The translations under genes were made by a program, and so were the position numbers. A stretch of DNA of 64,000 bases from Endocalyx cinctus (Eukaryota; Ascomycota; Sordariomycetes; Amphisphaeriales; Apiosporaceae). The stretch spans positions 461,835 through 525,834 of the forward strand of contig BCKC01000011.1 of NCBI GenBank assembly GCA_001600455.1, in the 5' to 3' direction. Below are positions 37,059 through 48,671 of this stretch, piece by piece; within the stretch, counting starts at the first letter, position 1, and every line of letters begins with the position of its first letter. The notes under the pieces were generated by a model that saw only the letters and a program-made list of their open reading frames with translations, did not search any database and was not told the origin of the DNA.

Positions 37059-40000
37059 CTATCTCCTCGGCGTGGCTATTGATTCATTTATATAATTCAT
37101 TAGCTAAGTTATGATGAGCAGTGCCGAGGTGAGAAAACTTACCGTTCACCATGTGTCTCTGCTTGTTGATCCAGCTCTTTGGCACCTCCTGCCGGCGTTG
37201 GAGCACCACGTGGTTGCTCTGTATTCTGCTAGTCAGGTCATACCAGGCTGTGGCGATCATCGCGTTCTCGCGCTGCAGGTTCTTGATCATCTGATCGGCC
37301 TGGGCCTGTATCGTTTCATTGTCCAACATGAGTCAGCGATACATCAGTAAATAAGGGTAGTTACACTGCGAGAGCATATCCTTTTGTCTCAAAAATGAAA
37401 AGGGTAACAGTATACATATCACGCATAAGCGCAAAGTGTCCAAGTAGAATCATCAACATCCAATATCATGACAAGACAGTAAACAAGAGTTACAACACAC
37501 AATACAAACGTAAGAAACAAGATCTATAATAATACAAAAGTATATTGATATCAAATCAACAAAATAGTGGTGACAATCTAATTCTTTTGTGATAATAGTA
37601 AAATCACGTACCTTCTGAGCTCCGGCTTCTGATCCAGATCGGACTGCCTTGAGCGTCTTCTCGAGTTCGCGATTCTTCGTTTCCGCTTGTTCGTATTGCT
37701 GCAGGAACAAAAACGCACAAGTTAGTCATCTCAATCTTTTTTTTTCTTGATACTCGTGAAGCTTAAAAGCAAATCAAAACGGCCTTATTCTTAGCCAGTT
37801 CTGGGAGGCCTTTTGCCGAACAAGCGTCCCCAGCCACTTGACCTCGGGTTTCCGGCGTTGCTTGTCGGCGCATCTTGCGGTAAAGGCGCCGAGTGGATGC
37901 TCATCCTAGGCGGTACGCGAGACGCATAGTCTAGCTCATAGTCTGGTTTGTCTACCATAAGGCTATCGCTAATGCTTGAGCGGATACTTGAGCGAGAAGC
38001 ACTGCTACCCGGCCGTAAAACCGGGCTGCTGCTCCCGAGTGTGGATACCGGGGTAAATGGAAAGCCGAAAGAACCATCCGCGTTCATTTGGTAGGGATTA
38101 AATCCGTTCTGAGAGGATCTAGGGGCTGTGATTGGAGAAATGGGCTTGAAGCCGAACCACTCCCAGGCACTTCGGCGCTTAATGGTGACACTTGTGACGG
38201 CCTCATCCTCCTCCTCTAACCATCGATCCATCTCATCTCTGACGGCAAGGTTGTTTGTTGAAGCAGAAACTCGACTCACCTGCTGCAGTTGCTTGTATCT
38301 AGATCGAAGTTTCTCCATCTTCTCGGCCTGCTTGATACTGTCCGTGCTAGGCATCTGTCCGTCGGCCACCTTCTGAAGTTCTCGGTTGGCCTGTTCGGCC
38401 TCGCGGCGGAGCTCGTCTTTGTCGATAAAGGCGGCTAGAAGTTGCTTCTGGAGTGCCTCCGACTCATCTTTCAGAGCCTTGTACTTCTTACGTTCGGCGC
38501 CAAGCTCGGCTCGCAACGAGACAGCTAGCATGCCGTCGGTGCTCTTCAACTCGTCGAGGGCCTCGAGGCCCGACTTCTCCACTGCGCTCACTTGATCGTT
38601 GTTATCACCATCCTTGTCAGCACCTGCTCCACGTTTATTATTCAAGACGTATTCCACAAAAAGAGCCTTACAGTCTCCTCGAGCCTCTAGTACGGCGCGC
38701 TCTTTGTCCGAGAGCTGTTCTCTGGTCACTTCGAGTTGCCTTTCGAGATGTTTCGCGCGGCTCTGTTCGGCGAGAACTTGAGTTCGTAAATTGGCGTACG
38801 CCTCATGCCTAATATAATCCGACATCAGCCATTTGGTGTCCGGGGCGAGGTCGTAGCAAGCTTGTATCGCCGTAACTAACCCGTCTTTACCCATGTTCTC
38901 AATGAGAGCGTCGAGCTGCTTCTGGCCGACGGTATACTTCTCGAACATGTCGTTGTACTTATCCTGTAGCGCTTGCCGAGAGGCGCGCATCTCTTCCATC
39001 TCCTGAACGAGCTGGCCCTTCTCCGTCTCGGTACCGATGCTGCTCTTCAAGACGGCATTTTCGGCCTGTAATCGCTGGACTTCTAGGTTCCTCATCGACA
39101 TGGCATTGGTCGTTCCACTCAACTCGTCTTCTAGGGAGGTGGGGCGAATAGCGGGCAGATCATCCGAGATGGCAGAAGGGTCCAGCATCATTACCTTGTC
39201 CTGCAGATCCTTGACGACAGCTTCGTCCAGCTGGCCGCGTTGTTCCAACTCGGCGACGCGTATCCGCAGCTCATTGTTCTGCGAGCTCAATATGATCTTC
39301 TGGTCCCTGAAGTTCGCGATGTCCATCTCGTATTCCTGCATTCTGGTAGCGTACGCTTCGCCTTCGCGCCTAAGGTTCTCAATTCTCGTGTTAGCTAGCT
39401 CCAGGTCCTGGTAAGCCTTGGCAAGATCCATGCGATCGTTCTGCAGGGACTTGAGCTCGGCCTCGAGAGGTTTCAGGTTCTCGAGCTTCTTGCGAAGGTT
39501 ATCAGCCATGTTAGCCTTCTTTGAGAGTTCTTCGTTCTTAGATTTGAGCTCCTGGTTTTCGTCAATCAAGGTCTCGGCCTTCTGGGCTATGGCCTCCAAG
39601 CGGATTTTATCCTTCATGAGACGGTCTCTATCTTCGACAAGATTGTTCCTTTCGTGCTCTAACTGTGCGATAAGTGCTTCATTCTCTTTCAGTTGACGTT
39701 GGATCCGATGTCTCTCGAAGTTACCAGCTTCGGATTCTATCTGCTTATGAAGGTGCTCATTCTCGTCCTGAATCTCCTCGTGCTTCCTCACCAGTTCGTC
39801 GTAATTGTCCTGCAGGCGGTCTAGACGCATCCTCAGGCCGGCAGCTTGGCGCTTGGCCTCGTCGGCCTCGCGTTGTAGCTGGGATATGGCGGCTTCCTGA
39901 GCGAGATCGGCGTCAAGATTGGCGGTATTCATGCTGACGTCGTTATCACTTTCGAGTGCATCCGGACCCTGGCTCAGTTTGGCATCAACTTCCTGGAGAA

Positions 40001-40610
40001 TCTGGAAGATAGACTGCTGATACTTGCCATCCAAACCGGTAACCAGGGTGATATATTTGGAGTTGTCATCATCTCGGAAGCAGGCGCCGCATACAAAAAT
40101 AACCAAAACCTGAAAACATATCTTAGCAAGCAGTCGATCGGATCTCGAAACTTCGGTAGAAAAGGGAGAAGGAGAAATAGGAGAAGGGGAGCGAGTCGAC
40201 AGAGAGGCGCTGGATCCAGGCCTCGAAAGGTTGGTATTCACCTCAAACATTCCAATTCTGGTGGGCTCTCTGTCCAAAGCCTGGAAATCGACCATTTTAA
40301 CCAGAGGCTCGATCTTTGCGCAATGTCGTCTCACGAAGTCGATTAAACCCATATGTATTATATGCAAGTTCCTCCTCTTGCTCGCGCCATCTTCGGTATT
40401 GGAGGCATCGAGGCTTTGTTGAAACCTGGTGGGGTCGTATTCGTTATCTAATATTTCGAGGACGGCAGAAAAGTAAGCTCCGTCGAAAAGATGCTCGGGC
40501 TTCTTTACTCGTAGGTCGGCTTCTTTTTCGGAAGGTAAGAGGACAAGCATAGAATCAGCCCATGCGAGCAAAGCCATCTGAGTGGCTTGAGAATTTATTG
40601 AAGGAATCAT
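37059..40610 (-). CDS. HOOK-family dynein/endosome adaptor, two possible C-termini
   Basis: Preferred model: exons 40610-40242, 40109-38280, 37698-37612, 37305-37143 and 37075-37059, 821 residues. The N-terminus (ALLAWADSM, HIIHMGLIDFVRRHCAKIEP, LVIFVCGACFRDDDN) matches the HOOK domain. A ~550-residue coiled coil follows. The last exons read QYEQAETKNRELEKTLKAV, IATAWYDLTSRIQSNHVVLQ, KSWINKQRHMVN and finish ATPRR. HOOK links early endosomes to dynein through an FTS/FHIP complex. If the intron with donor GTGAGT at 38279 is kept, the frame runs on for 162 codons (VSRVSASTNNLAVRDEMDRW, AWEWFGFKPISP, GWGRLFGKRPPRTG) to TAA at 37791. An in-frame 132-bp intron at 40241-40110 is assumed spliced because a branch-like GCTAAG precedes its CAG. 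Confidence 0.85.
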
Positions 40611-43018
40611 CGCGCCGGTCGATGTTTGTGAATGTGAAAGTGTTAGATGTTAGAAGTTAAAAAAAAGAAAGAGTGAAAAAGAAAATAATGAGAGAAGGCG
40701 AAAAAGAAAGAAAAAGAAAGGATGTAACAAAATTAGTTCAAGTTCATTCACAATCCAAAAGAAAACTCATAAGTTGAGTAAAAAAAGTAGGGAAGTTAGG
40801 TTTATATATATACTAGATTTAATTGCTCGAGTCAGAAGAGAAAACAGATCGAAATTCAAGGGTAGGTAGATATTTAAAGGGGTGAAGGCATAAATGAGAG
40901 AGTAGCAATGATCTCCAACGTTTTCATTGTTTGAGGAATGAATTGTTTAATGGGCGAACAAAGACACGGCTTCTTTGAACAAAAACAAAGAAGAAAAGAG
41001 AGGGAATTTATTGTTTGTCAATCTCTGTCTTTCAAAGAAGAAACTCTAGACTCTCGTATACGTGTATGGTCTTTTAGTATAAGTAAATGATGATCGAGAA
41101 GTGATTCGTAGTCAAAGAGGAATGAACTATGCGATGGAGGTACCGCTCTACAGGGTACTCCGAAGTGTACATACCTGTACACAGTATGTAAAACCCGACA
41201 GTGAGGATATTGTTAAATCAGGTTAGCGTATTTCTATTACCGCCGCTTTTGCTCAAGTTTGGCTGAGTTGATTCTCAATCTGGATTGAACCTAGTCAAGT
41301 GACTAAGCACTATATGCTACGTAAAAGTTATGCAAACCACTATTTTTACGTACAAATACTAACAAGGTCCGAACGGTTGATAAAACGGTTAAAATTGGAC
41401 GTACGGAGTAAAAAACCCTGACTGACTACCTAATTGCTTATTGCATTACCATCTGTCACACATCATAGGAGCGAAGAAGGGACAACACTTAGTACTGGAA
41501 CAGTAATCAAAACATAATCGAGGCTGTAAATGACAATATCATGGAGGCCGGTTTATATGATGTTGACCCTTAGCTCACCCTGCAGCCAATGGAAGAGGCG
41601 AGTAGCATACTTACCTCCAACCTTTTTTTTCCCTGGACTGCTCAGCACCGATAAGAGATAACGCCCTACAGAGTTGCTAACGATAGACACGCATGTTGAT
41701 GAGTTTGTAATTTATTCTGCTGCATTATTGATGCTTTGGAGACAGGACTTTACCTTGGTTTATTAAGGATACCCCCAGCAATGTCTCGTTAGCCATGCTT
41801 CGCCCGCTGTTCGTCGCCAGCCTCCTCATCACACCATATACAGGTCATTTATGAACGGTAAGCCCATCTCTTTTATAATAGTGACTAGACGGTCATGACT
41901 ATTCTACAATATCTTTTAATTTCATCGCTAGGAAAACGTCTCTCTTCACGGGCAGATTAGCCCCCTGACTCGGCTTGCCGTGATCAGTTCTGGGGAACCT
42001 AATAGATTCGATTCCCCCTTTTATTTCCCCTCCCACCGCTTTACGAGTCAGATCAATACGAGAAGAGAAGGACATCTCCCAGGCAGAGTGATTGAGATGT
42101 GACAGACGAAAGAGAACCTAGAGGCCGTCAATCTGACGATAGTCACAAATAGGCCCAAGAAAATAGGGGCGAGCGACTGTGCTTACGAACACTTGATTCC
42201 CCTCCATTTGGTGGGAGCAATGGTATCACGAACAAAGAGATTTGCAACGGTAAGTCGTAAGTGGTCAAGGATACTAGTTTGCCGAGTTCCTTTATGAGCA
42301 TACATACAGCTCCCCTCCTTGTAGCTTGAGCGGGATACTTCTATATAAAGGGGAAAGTTCCGCCTTATAGCTAGAAAAGAATGACTAAGAGTCAATAAAG
42401 TGATTATTCGGCTCTTAAACTATACCATTGCCCCCCTGCCAAGCCCTGTCTACGTAACTGCGCTACCCGGCACTCCAACGTACCCCCATCCCCGTACAGT
42501 CGGACTTGAGTAGTTAACTTCAAAGGTGATCGAAACTTAAAGGTGAACAAGTGCAATAAACCCGAAATTGAATTCAAAAAAATGTACTACGTAGCAAAAT
42601 AACACAAATCAGGGGAAACAAGCACGTAACGGCAATCCTTCGGATTAGTGGATCTTCAGTATTTCTTGTTGGAAAAGATTATTTCCTCCCTTGCATACCA
42701 ACAACCAAATATGCAGTTATGAATTAAATATGCCCGCCCCCGACACAAAAGATAACAAAGTAATTAGTACTGACGTGACATGTTTTACGAACCCCAAATC
42801 GATTCATCCTTGGTAATATCCACTTCCCCTCCTTCCGTCTCTCTTGACTCTGGGTGTAAACGGAGCATTATAATACCTGTTGCTTTCGTTGATCATACGT
42901 CAATCACCGAAACGAAACTTTTCTCAAGTAGAAAAATTTTTCACCTTCTTTCTTTTCAACTTTTCCTAAAATTTATATTATAAAAAATCACTGTTATCCT
43001 GTTGCAACTTAAATCGTC
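40611..43018. other. Long intergenic region HOOK to SDR
   Basis: Divergent spacer of 2.4 kb. The left part is purine-rich 5' leader of HOOK. TACGGAGTA lies at 41402-41410. A short hairpin GGGGAA...TTCCCC lies near 41993-42018. A 20-codon frame near 41797 (MLRPLFVASLLITPYTG) looks like a signal sequence but has no continuation. I can support no gene. Confidence 0.45.
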
Positions 43019-43989
43019 ATGGGTGGTAAAGAGAGCGTCCTCATCACCGGTTGCAGCGATGGCGGGATTGGCTCCACGTTAGCCCTCATCTTCCAGCAAC
43101 GTGGATAGCACGTGTTTGCTACGGCTCGCGACCTTTCTAAAATGTCGGACCTTAAAGGTGTGCCCGACGTCACGCTACTGAAGCTTGACGTCGTTAAGTC
43201 GACCGACGTAGAGGCTGCCGTCGAAGCGGTTACGAAGCAAACCGACGGAACGTTGAATTACTTTATCAGTAACGCAGGTCGAAATCATTTCATGCCTATT
43301 CTGGACGAGAATATCGAAGTCGTCAAGAATCTCTTCGATATCAATTTCTTCGCTCCACTCGCTCTCACCCAAGCGTTTGCCCCTTTGCTCATCAAGGCTA
43401 AAGGAATGGCTGTGTATATCACTTCGATTTCCGGATATCTCAACATCCCGTTTATGGGTAAGTTCTTCTGTGCCTATCCGCCTTTCTTATCGTCTTCCCC
43501 TATTCATCTAGTTATACTTATTTTCCTTTTCTCTAAGGAACTTATTCGGCTTCTAAAAAATCCATTGAAATTGTTGCCGAGACGCTGCGACTTGAGCTTG
43601 CGCCCTTCGGGGTTGATGTGCTCGAGGTCGTGACGGGAGGTATCAAAAGTCAGGGTCAAACCTACTTTGATGACTTCAAGCTTCCGGAAAAGTCTCTGTA
43701 CAAGAGTATCGAAAGTACTATCGCAAGTAGGGCGCAAGGTGGGGATGGGATGCCTAGGATGGACACGATGGAGTACGGTTCGGCAGTGGTGGATGAGATT
43801 ATCAAACGCACCAGCGGCCGGTTCTGGTATGGCATCAACGCAGATGGCGTCCGGATGAGCACAACTTCAACCTCCGTACCGCAGTCTGTCATGGTAAGTC
43901 CATTATTGTTTCCTCGCCTTCTATTTGCTAACCAATTATAGGATGCGGGAGCTGTTATGGGAACTGGACTCGACCAATTGGCGAAATAG
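43019..43989 (+). pseudogene. Short-chain dehydrogenase, AYR1-like (1-acyl-DHAP reductase type), broken by one TAG
   Basis: Exons 43019-43457, 43538-43893 and 43942-43989 would encode 280 residues. The start has the cofactor motif TGCSDGGIG, then FQQRG followed by TAG (43106-43108) where the family has a Tyr before HVFATARD. After it the frame is intact: SNAGRNHFMPILDE, ITSISGYLNIPFMGTYSASKKS (catalytic Ser and YxxxK), LAPFGVDVLEVVTGG, and MDAGAVMGTGLDQLAK at the end. Splice sites and phases are all good, so the gene decayed very recently, is read through, or carries a base error. The next base after TAG is C, which is a leaky context in yeasts. In the family this enzyme reduces 1-acyl-dihydroxyacetone phosphate with NADPH at ER and lipid droplets. 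Confidence 0.8.
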
Positions 43990-45287
43990 ATAGGCTCGCT
44001 AGGAGGCCGAACTTCATAAGCACGACGAGAAGATTTGTTTCTTCGTTGGACGGATGGTTGAAAAATGGAGATTCCACAATTTCCTCGTAGACGACGGAGC
44101 TCAACAATAAGTAAACAAATGGGGTCGGCTTTTCCATCTACGTAGAATCCCCCTTGTTCGATTGTGAGCTCTCCTGTTGCTAAGTAACGCAGATCAACTT
44201 ACACTACACAACCTGTATCTATAGGATCTTTTCAACGTAATATCATTACAAGAATTACCCGTATCTCTCAGCACAGTGCTTACTTAAAGCTATGAACTGG
44301 CATGAGGTATAACATGATAAAAGAAACGCCGTGTTACTTCAGCTCCTATTTATTGAGTCAAACCCCCAATATTTAGTGTCAACTAAAACGGGTTCTTTCC
44401 GTTTATTACGACTTATTGATGATGGTGTATAAATGGAATTATGCAAGCTTACCTATTTTTGAGCTTATCGCTAAATTGGGGTTAGCTTAGCTTAAAAGCG
44501 GCACGGCTTAGGCTTCGCGTCTTACCGTACTTACGGAGAAATATGTAGGGTGGTCCGAACGCTATGGTAATACAAGGGTTCTAATGCAATATTGGGTTGA
44601 ATTAACGATAGACACTGTATCATAGCGTAAACTGTATCTGCAGGAACGAGTAACAAGATGGTTAGTGTACCTATCGTACAAAGCTTTAGCCCCCGGTTGC
44701 CCCGCTATGTTTCTCTCCCGCTTGGTACGGTCCAGTATCGCTTCCTTTTTTTTGTCGCAATTCTACGTTTCTCTCATTACATCATCGACCATCTCGACTC
44801 TTTCAATCACCTACTAATCTAGATCTGATCTACAACATACAGTATTTGTCTTTATTTCGCCAGTTGATAAAATGATGTTCATATTTGGACAGGAATAACC
44901 TTGGAACTTCATTGAAAAGATAATACCATATTACTACTGATTACTCTCTATTGTGTAGGTACTAGGCAGCTAGACAGCTAGGCGATTTGCATACCCACTC
45001 ACTAACTAACCTCTATTACGCTTTTAGTACATAGCCCTATCAGCGTTACATCCCATGTGTGTTCGCCTGTTTCATCTTCTTCTCCCCACTGGAAACAAAT
45101 CCCACTTCGTATGTGACTGAACAGCATCAATTGCCTGGCAGAGACCTGGTTGTGTACCAAGTACGGTATAGTGTAGTATACAGTGGTATTCCGTATACTT
45201 GGTACATATACTAAACTAAATACTTCTAACTACTATCCATGGATATATGTAGTCTGCTAGTCTACTAGAATAGTGTAAATTCCCCCC
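43990..45287. other. Convergent intergenic between two SDR genes
   Basis: AT-rich spacer of 1.3 kb. I see only short tracts and TAGG/TACC-type words. No coding frame is supported. Confidence 0.5.
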
Positions 45288-46448
45288 TCACCATTCGAAT
45301 TTCTCCCCCACCAGCTCTTCCGATACCTTCCAAAGCCTTTCGGCTTCCGCGCTCGACACCGCGTTATGCCTAGCTTGCTCGGTAATCTGGCAATTGTCGA
45401 GAAATGTTCCGTAGTTTTCCTTGCCATCCTTGGTCTGTCCCACGTCGATGGCTAGTTTAGGGTCCAGCGCCGCCACTAAGCCCGTCGACGAACCGGCTCC
45501 GAGCGACTTGTACGTAAACATACCCCCCTCGGACATCTTGCTAATTTCCTTGAGCACCTTCTCGGGGAAATAGCGGCTCAGCTCCGTCCCTATCACCCCG
45601 GGATGCACCGCCAAGCTCAGAATCCCGTATTTCTCGAAAACTCTCTTGGTCAGGCCGACGCTGAATAGCACGTTGGCTACTTTGCTCTGGTTATAACCTT
45701 CGAGTCCGAAGTAATTCGTGTTCTCGATGTCTTCGTAACCCCACGCGCTCGCGAATGCGTAATTCGGCTGCTCCTCCTTAGGCAGTTCCTTGTTGATCTT
45801 CTCAAAGTTCATATCACTCCAACGCATCGCAGCTATCGTGGGCGAGCCCGAGCTGACGTTGACGATGCGTGTCGCGCCCTTGGGGGTCCCTTCGGTAGTC
45901 GCTGCCTTGATAAGCTTTGGCATGATGCTGCAGACGAAGAGGTAATGACCGATGTGATTAGTGGCAAAGTGCATCTCGACGCCATCCTCGGTCAGGGTGC
46001 GTTCTTGGATACCCATGACACCGGCGCTATTGATCACAATGTTGACGCTGGGCACGTCTTGCCAAGAGAGAAGCTCGGCCGCCGCTGCACGGACGGATTT
46101 CTGGCTCGAGAGGTCTATGACCAGAGGACGATAATCAACCTCCGGATATTCGGCCTTCAGTGCGTCGATGCATTCTTGCAACTTCGCCAAGTTACGACCT
46201 GCCACGATAACGTGGGCTGGTGATTGAGATGCCTAGAAATTATTAGTCTCCATATGCTCTCTCTCTCTCTTTTTTTCGTGTCATAGAAATAGGGAACTAA
46301 CGAAGGCTTGCGCGGCGGTAAACCCAATACCTGCGCGATTCACGCCGGTAATGATCACCGTTTTCCCGCGAATTCCATCCGCGAAGGCTTTGGCCACTTC
46401 AAGGGCTTCCGTCTGATGGTTAAACTCCGGATGAACTGTGGACGGCAT
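45288..46448 (-). CDS. Short-chain dehydrogenase/reductase, retinol-dehydrogenase/WWOX-like branch
   Basis: Exons 46448-46302 and 46232-45288 (intron with GTTAGT donor) give 363 residues. The cofactor loop TGVNRAGIG spans about 36-44, close to the first exon end. NSAGVMG is the NAG motif, VSSGSP carries the catalytic Ser, and YNQSK is the YxxxK pair. HPGVIGTELSRYF follows. ENTNYFGLEGYNQSK, with a long insert before the catalytic Tyr, fits the fungal oxidoreductases related to retinol dehydrogenases and WWOX. Substrate cannot be told from sequence. It lies 1.3 kb from the broken SDR, in convergent orientation, but the two are not close paralogues. Confidence 0.88.
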
Positions 46449-47735
46449 AGTGTCGGTAACTTGAGTTGAAATCGATAGTGTTTTTCTGGTAAAGTAGATG
46501 ATGGTATTGATATTGTTTGGTATTGAAATTGCTGGTTTGTCTATCCTTAACTGCTGGGTGATTTCACATCCCCTTTATACTTTTTTTTTTCTTCTTCCCT
46601 TTTGTGAGCCGTCTTGTCGTCTCCGACGAGGAAGAAGCCTTTCCCGTTTTGGGGCATTGCTTTTTTCGGGTGCACCAGCGAATAGTAACCGCATCATCAT
46701 TCTGGACTTACCGGACTTAAATACCAATATACTGCAAGACGGATCTAGGGTATTGGCTATTAAAAAATCCGATTATTAAAAGATGTCATAGATTGTTAAA
46801 AAAAACATAACTCCGTCGCTTGGCTTGGCGTGGTATGCTATGCCTTAATGCAGTAAACTCGAAGTCCGGCGTTACACCTACATACTCTCTTTCTCTCGAG
46901 CACTGTAAACAGACAGCAGGCTTAAAGGAATACCGAGTTACGGCGATCCTAGAAATACGGATCGTTCGTTAATAAACCGCGTCAAAAACCCTCATCAGTT
47001 CCGTCATTCACAAACGTTCGGATGATGGATGATCATCCAATCAATTAACCTAATCTTGAAGTCCGTATTTTGACCCGCGCGACGCGGTCCCCGCGGCTCA
47101 GTGTTGTGTTGTGTTTTTTTCATACATAACTCCATAAATTATTCCCGAAAGCGGGACTCCGAGGAGAGCGGGTGAGATTGTCGCTGCCCGTGCCGCGCCG
47201 CAGACCGAGATTCAAGTTGATGGTTGGTGAGCCAAAATCGAATCCGATCGGGTGGGGCGTGGCACGGGTAGGGAAATTTTAATGTGTATTCTTGTATTCT
47301 AGTATAAAAAAGACAGATACTTTTTTTTTTTGAACTGGGCCAAGAGACGAGGGCAAGGAACGAGTCGATACGGATAGCTATGTTGCTATTTCAGATAGGA
47401 GGAAATATCACTCCTAAGTTGGAATATGTATGTAGAGAAAACGGGCTTGGATCAGGGGTATTTAGATATGATCACCTCAAGGTTAATCTTTTTATTAAAT
47501 TAATTGTACGATGGACGTAATTATTTATTGTCGTTCATCTGCTCTAAGAAATTACTGCTCTCTTCTGCCTTATTTTTATCGTTCGGTTATACAGGGCTAT
47601 CAACCGTAAAACCTCCATCGCTAACTTCAGAGTTCATCGTCGACTTATATATAGTCCGGTACCCCTAGCCCTTGCTCGCTACCGCTCCTATCCCCTTCTG
47701 GTCTCTCCAAACATCAACTTCTCTTTATTTTACTC
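46449..47735. other. Intergenic with GC-rich inverted repeat
   Basis: Holds the SDR promoter and a GC-richer island at about 47085-47270 with the inverted repeat listed separately. No gene is supported. Confidence 0.5.
47186..47269. repeat. Imperfect inverted repeat, 13-bp arms
   Basis: Arm CCCGTGCCGCGCC (47187-47199) is matched in reverse complement by GGCGTGGCACGGG (47256-47268) with one mismatch that still allows a G-T pair. The spacer is about 56 nt. Confidence 0.6.
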
Positions 47736-48083
47736 ATGTCGAACCTTCCCAGCACCTCGCCCTTCGCCGGCGTGGGGTATCTCTTCATTGCGCCCTTTCC
47801 ATTCGCCACCCCGGCCGAGCTCTTCTTGCGCCAGCCGTTGGAGCCGCAACGTCCCGTGCGATCTCTACTCCGGGCGCGCATCCTTTATCAAGACAAGGTC
47901 GAGCAAGCTTCAGGTCTCGTCGATAAGTCGTATTCAATATTCATGGTAACTCTTAGACAACGGAAGCTCGTGCAGCGTTCTGGGTTGGAAGGCTCACGCG
48001 TTTTGGTTCGATCTACCGCGCGCTTCAGCTTCGACATTGCGGAGCGTTTCGTACATGATGAACCAGCATTTGAGAGATATTGA
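47736..48083 (+). CDS. Small hypothetical protein
   Basis: ATG-started frame of 115 codons (MSNLPSTSPFAGVGYLFIAP...) with moderate GC and mixed composition, preceded by a CT-rich leader. It contains RQPLEPQRPVRSLLRARILYQDKVEQASGLVDKSYS, which looks helical. It has no recognised domain, and the first 35 residues are mildly hydrophobic. It stands alone between an SDR and URC4. It could be a real orphan gene or chance; the composition is better than that of nearby noise frames. Confidence 0.35.
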   Translation: MSNLPSTSPFAGVGYLFIAPFPFATPAELFLRQPLEPQRPVRSLLRARILYQDKVEQASGLVDKSYSIFMVTLRQRKLVQRSGLEGSRVLVRSTARFSFDIAERFVHDEPAFERY

Positions 48084-48671
48084 CATGCAAAATCTCGCAT
48101 GAGCGGCTACGATCTACGAAACACATAGATTCAACGAACTAATCAAATACTTACAGACGAATGTCCTTGATAGCCAACGTATATGGAAGAAATGATTGCT
48201 ATGAATGTGTTGTAAGGGGCAACTTTGAATAGGGGGTGGCTAATCGGGTACCTACTAGTTGAGCGTTATCCTACACTATTCAACTATATCGCACTGTATT
48301 CATCATACTGTACTTCGTTATAGGGGCAAATGGGTAAAGTGTTTCTTTCTGTTTCAAGTGCGTATTTATGTTTTACACTATTTATCAGTATTCAAGTTAC
48401 AGTATTTAGACAGTTCTTGTCTTAGTGGACAAACGTTGCTAGTCGCGAGTATTCCTGACTCGAGGCGCAAACCGCCGGGCGAAGCGGGGTTCTCCGAATA
48501 CCTGGCGAAATACCCTTTACTTTAGGTATCAACTTATACCGTATGTACAACATGACACAATAATAAACATTTGAACGTCGGTTTAACTTCAAATATCATA
48601 TTTTTAATAGACTGGATAAAGTTTTATGATTTCTACGCTCAAAAAAGTATATATTCGACTTATAGATCAGG
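48084..48671. other. Intergenic upstream of URC4
   Basis: AT-rich spacer of about 0.6 kb with the URC4 promoter. I see no other feature. Confidence 0.45.

Noticed and set aside
40110..40241. Ser/Pro-rich 44-residue insertion in the HOOK domain
   Set aside because: It is better explained as an in-frame intron: GTGAAT donor, GCTAAG branch-like site, TTTTCAG acceptor, and it interrupts the conserved N-terminal domain.
41990..42025. Possible tRNA: GATTCGATTCCCC next to a GGGGAA stem
   Set aside because: Only one 6-bp stem can be drawn. No D-arm, anticodon arm or acceptor stem with proper spacing was found.
43019..46448. Two SDR genes as a metabolic cluster
   Set aside because: They belong to different SDR branches, are convergent over 1.3 kb, and no backbone or tailoring enzyme of a secondary-metabolite cluster is nearby.
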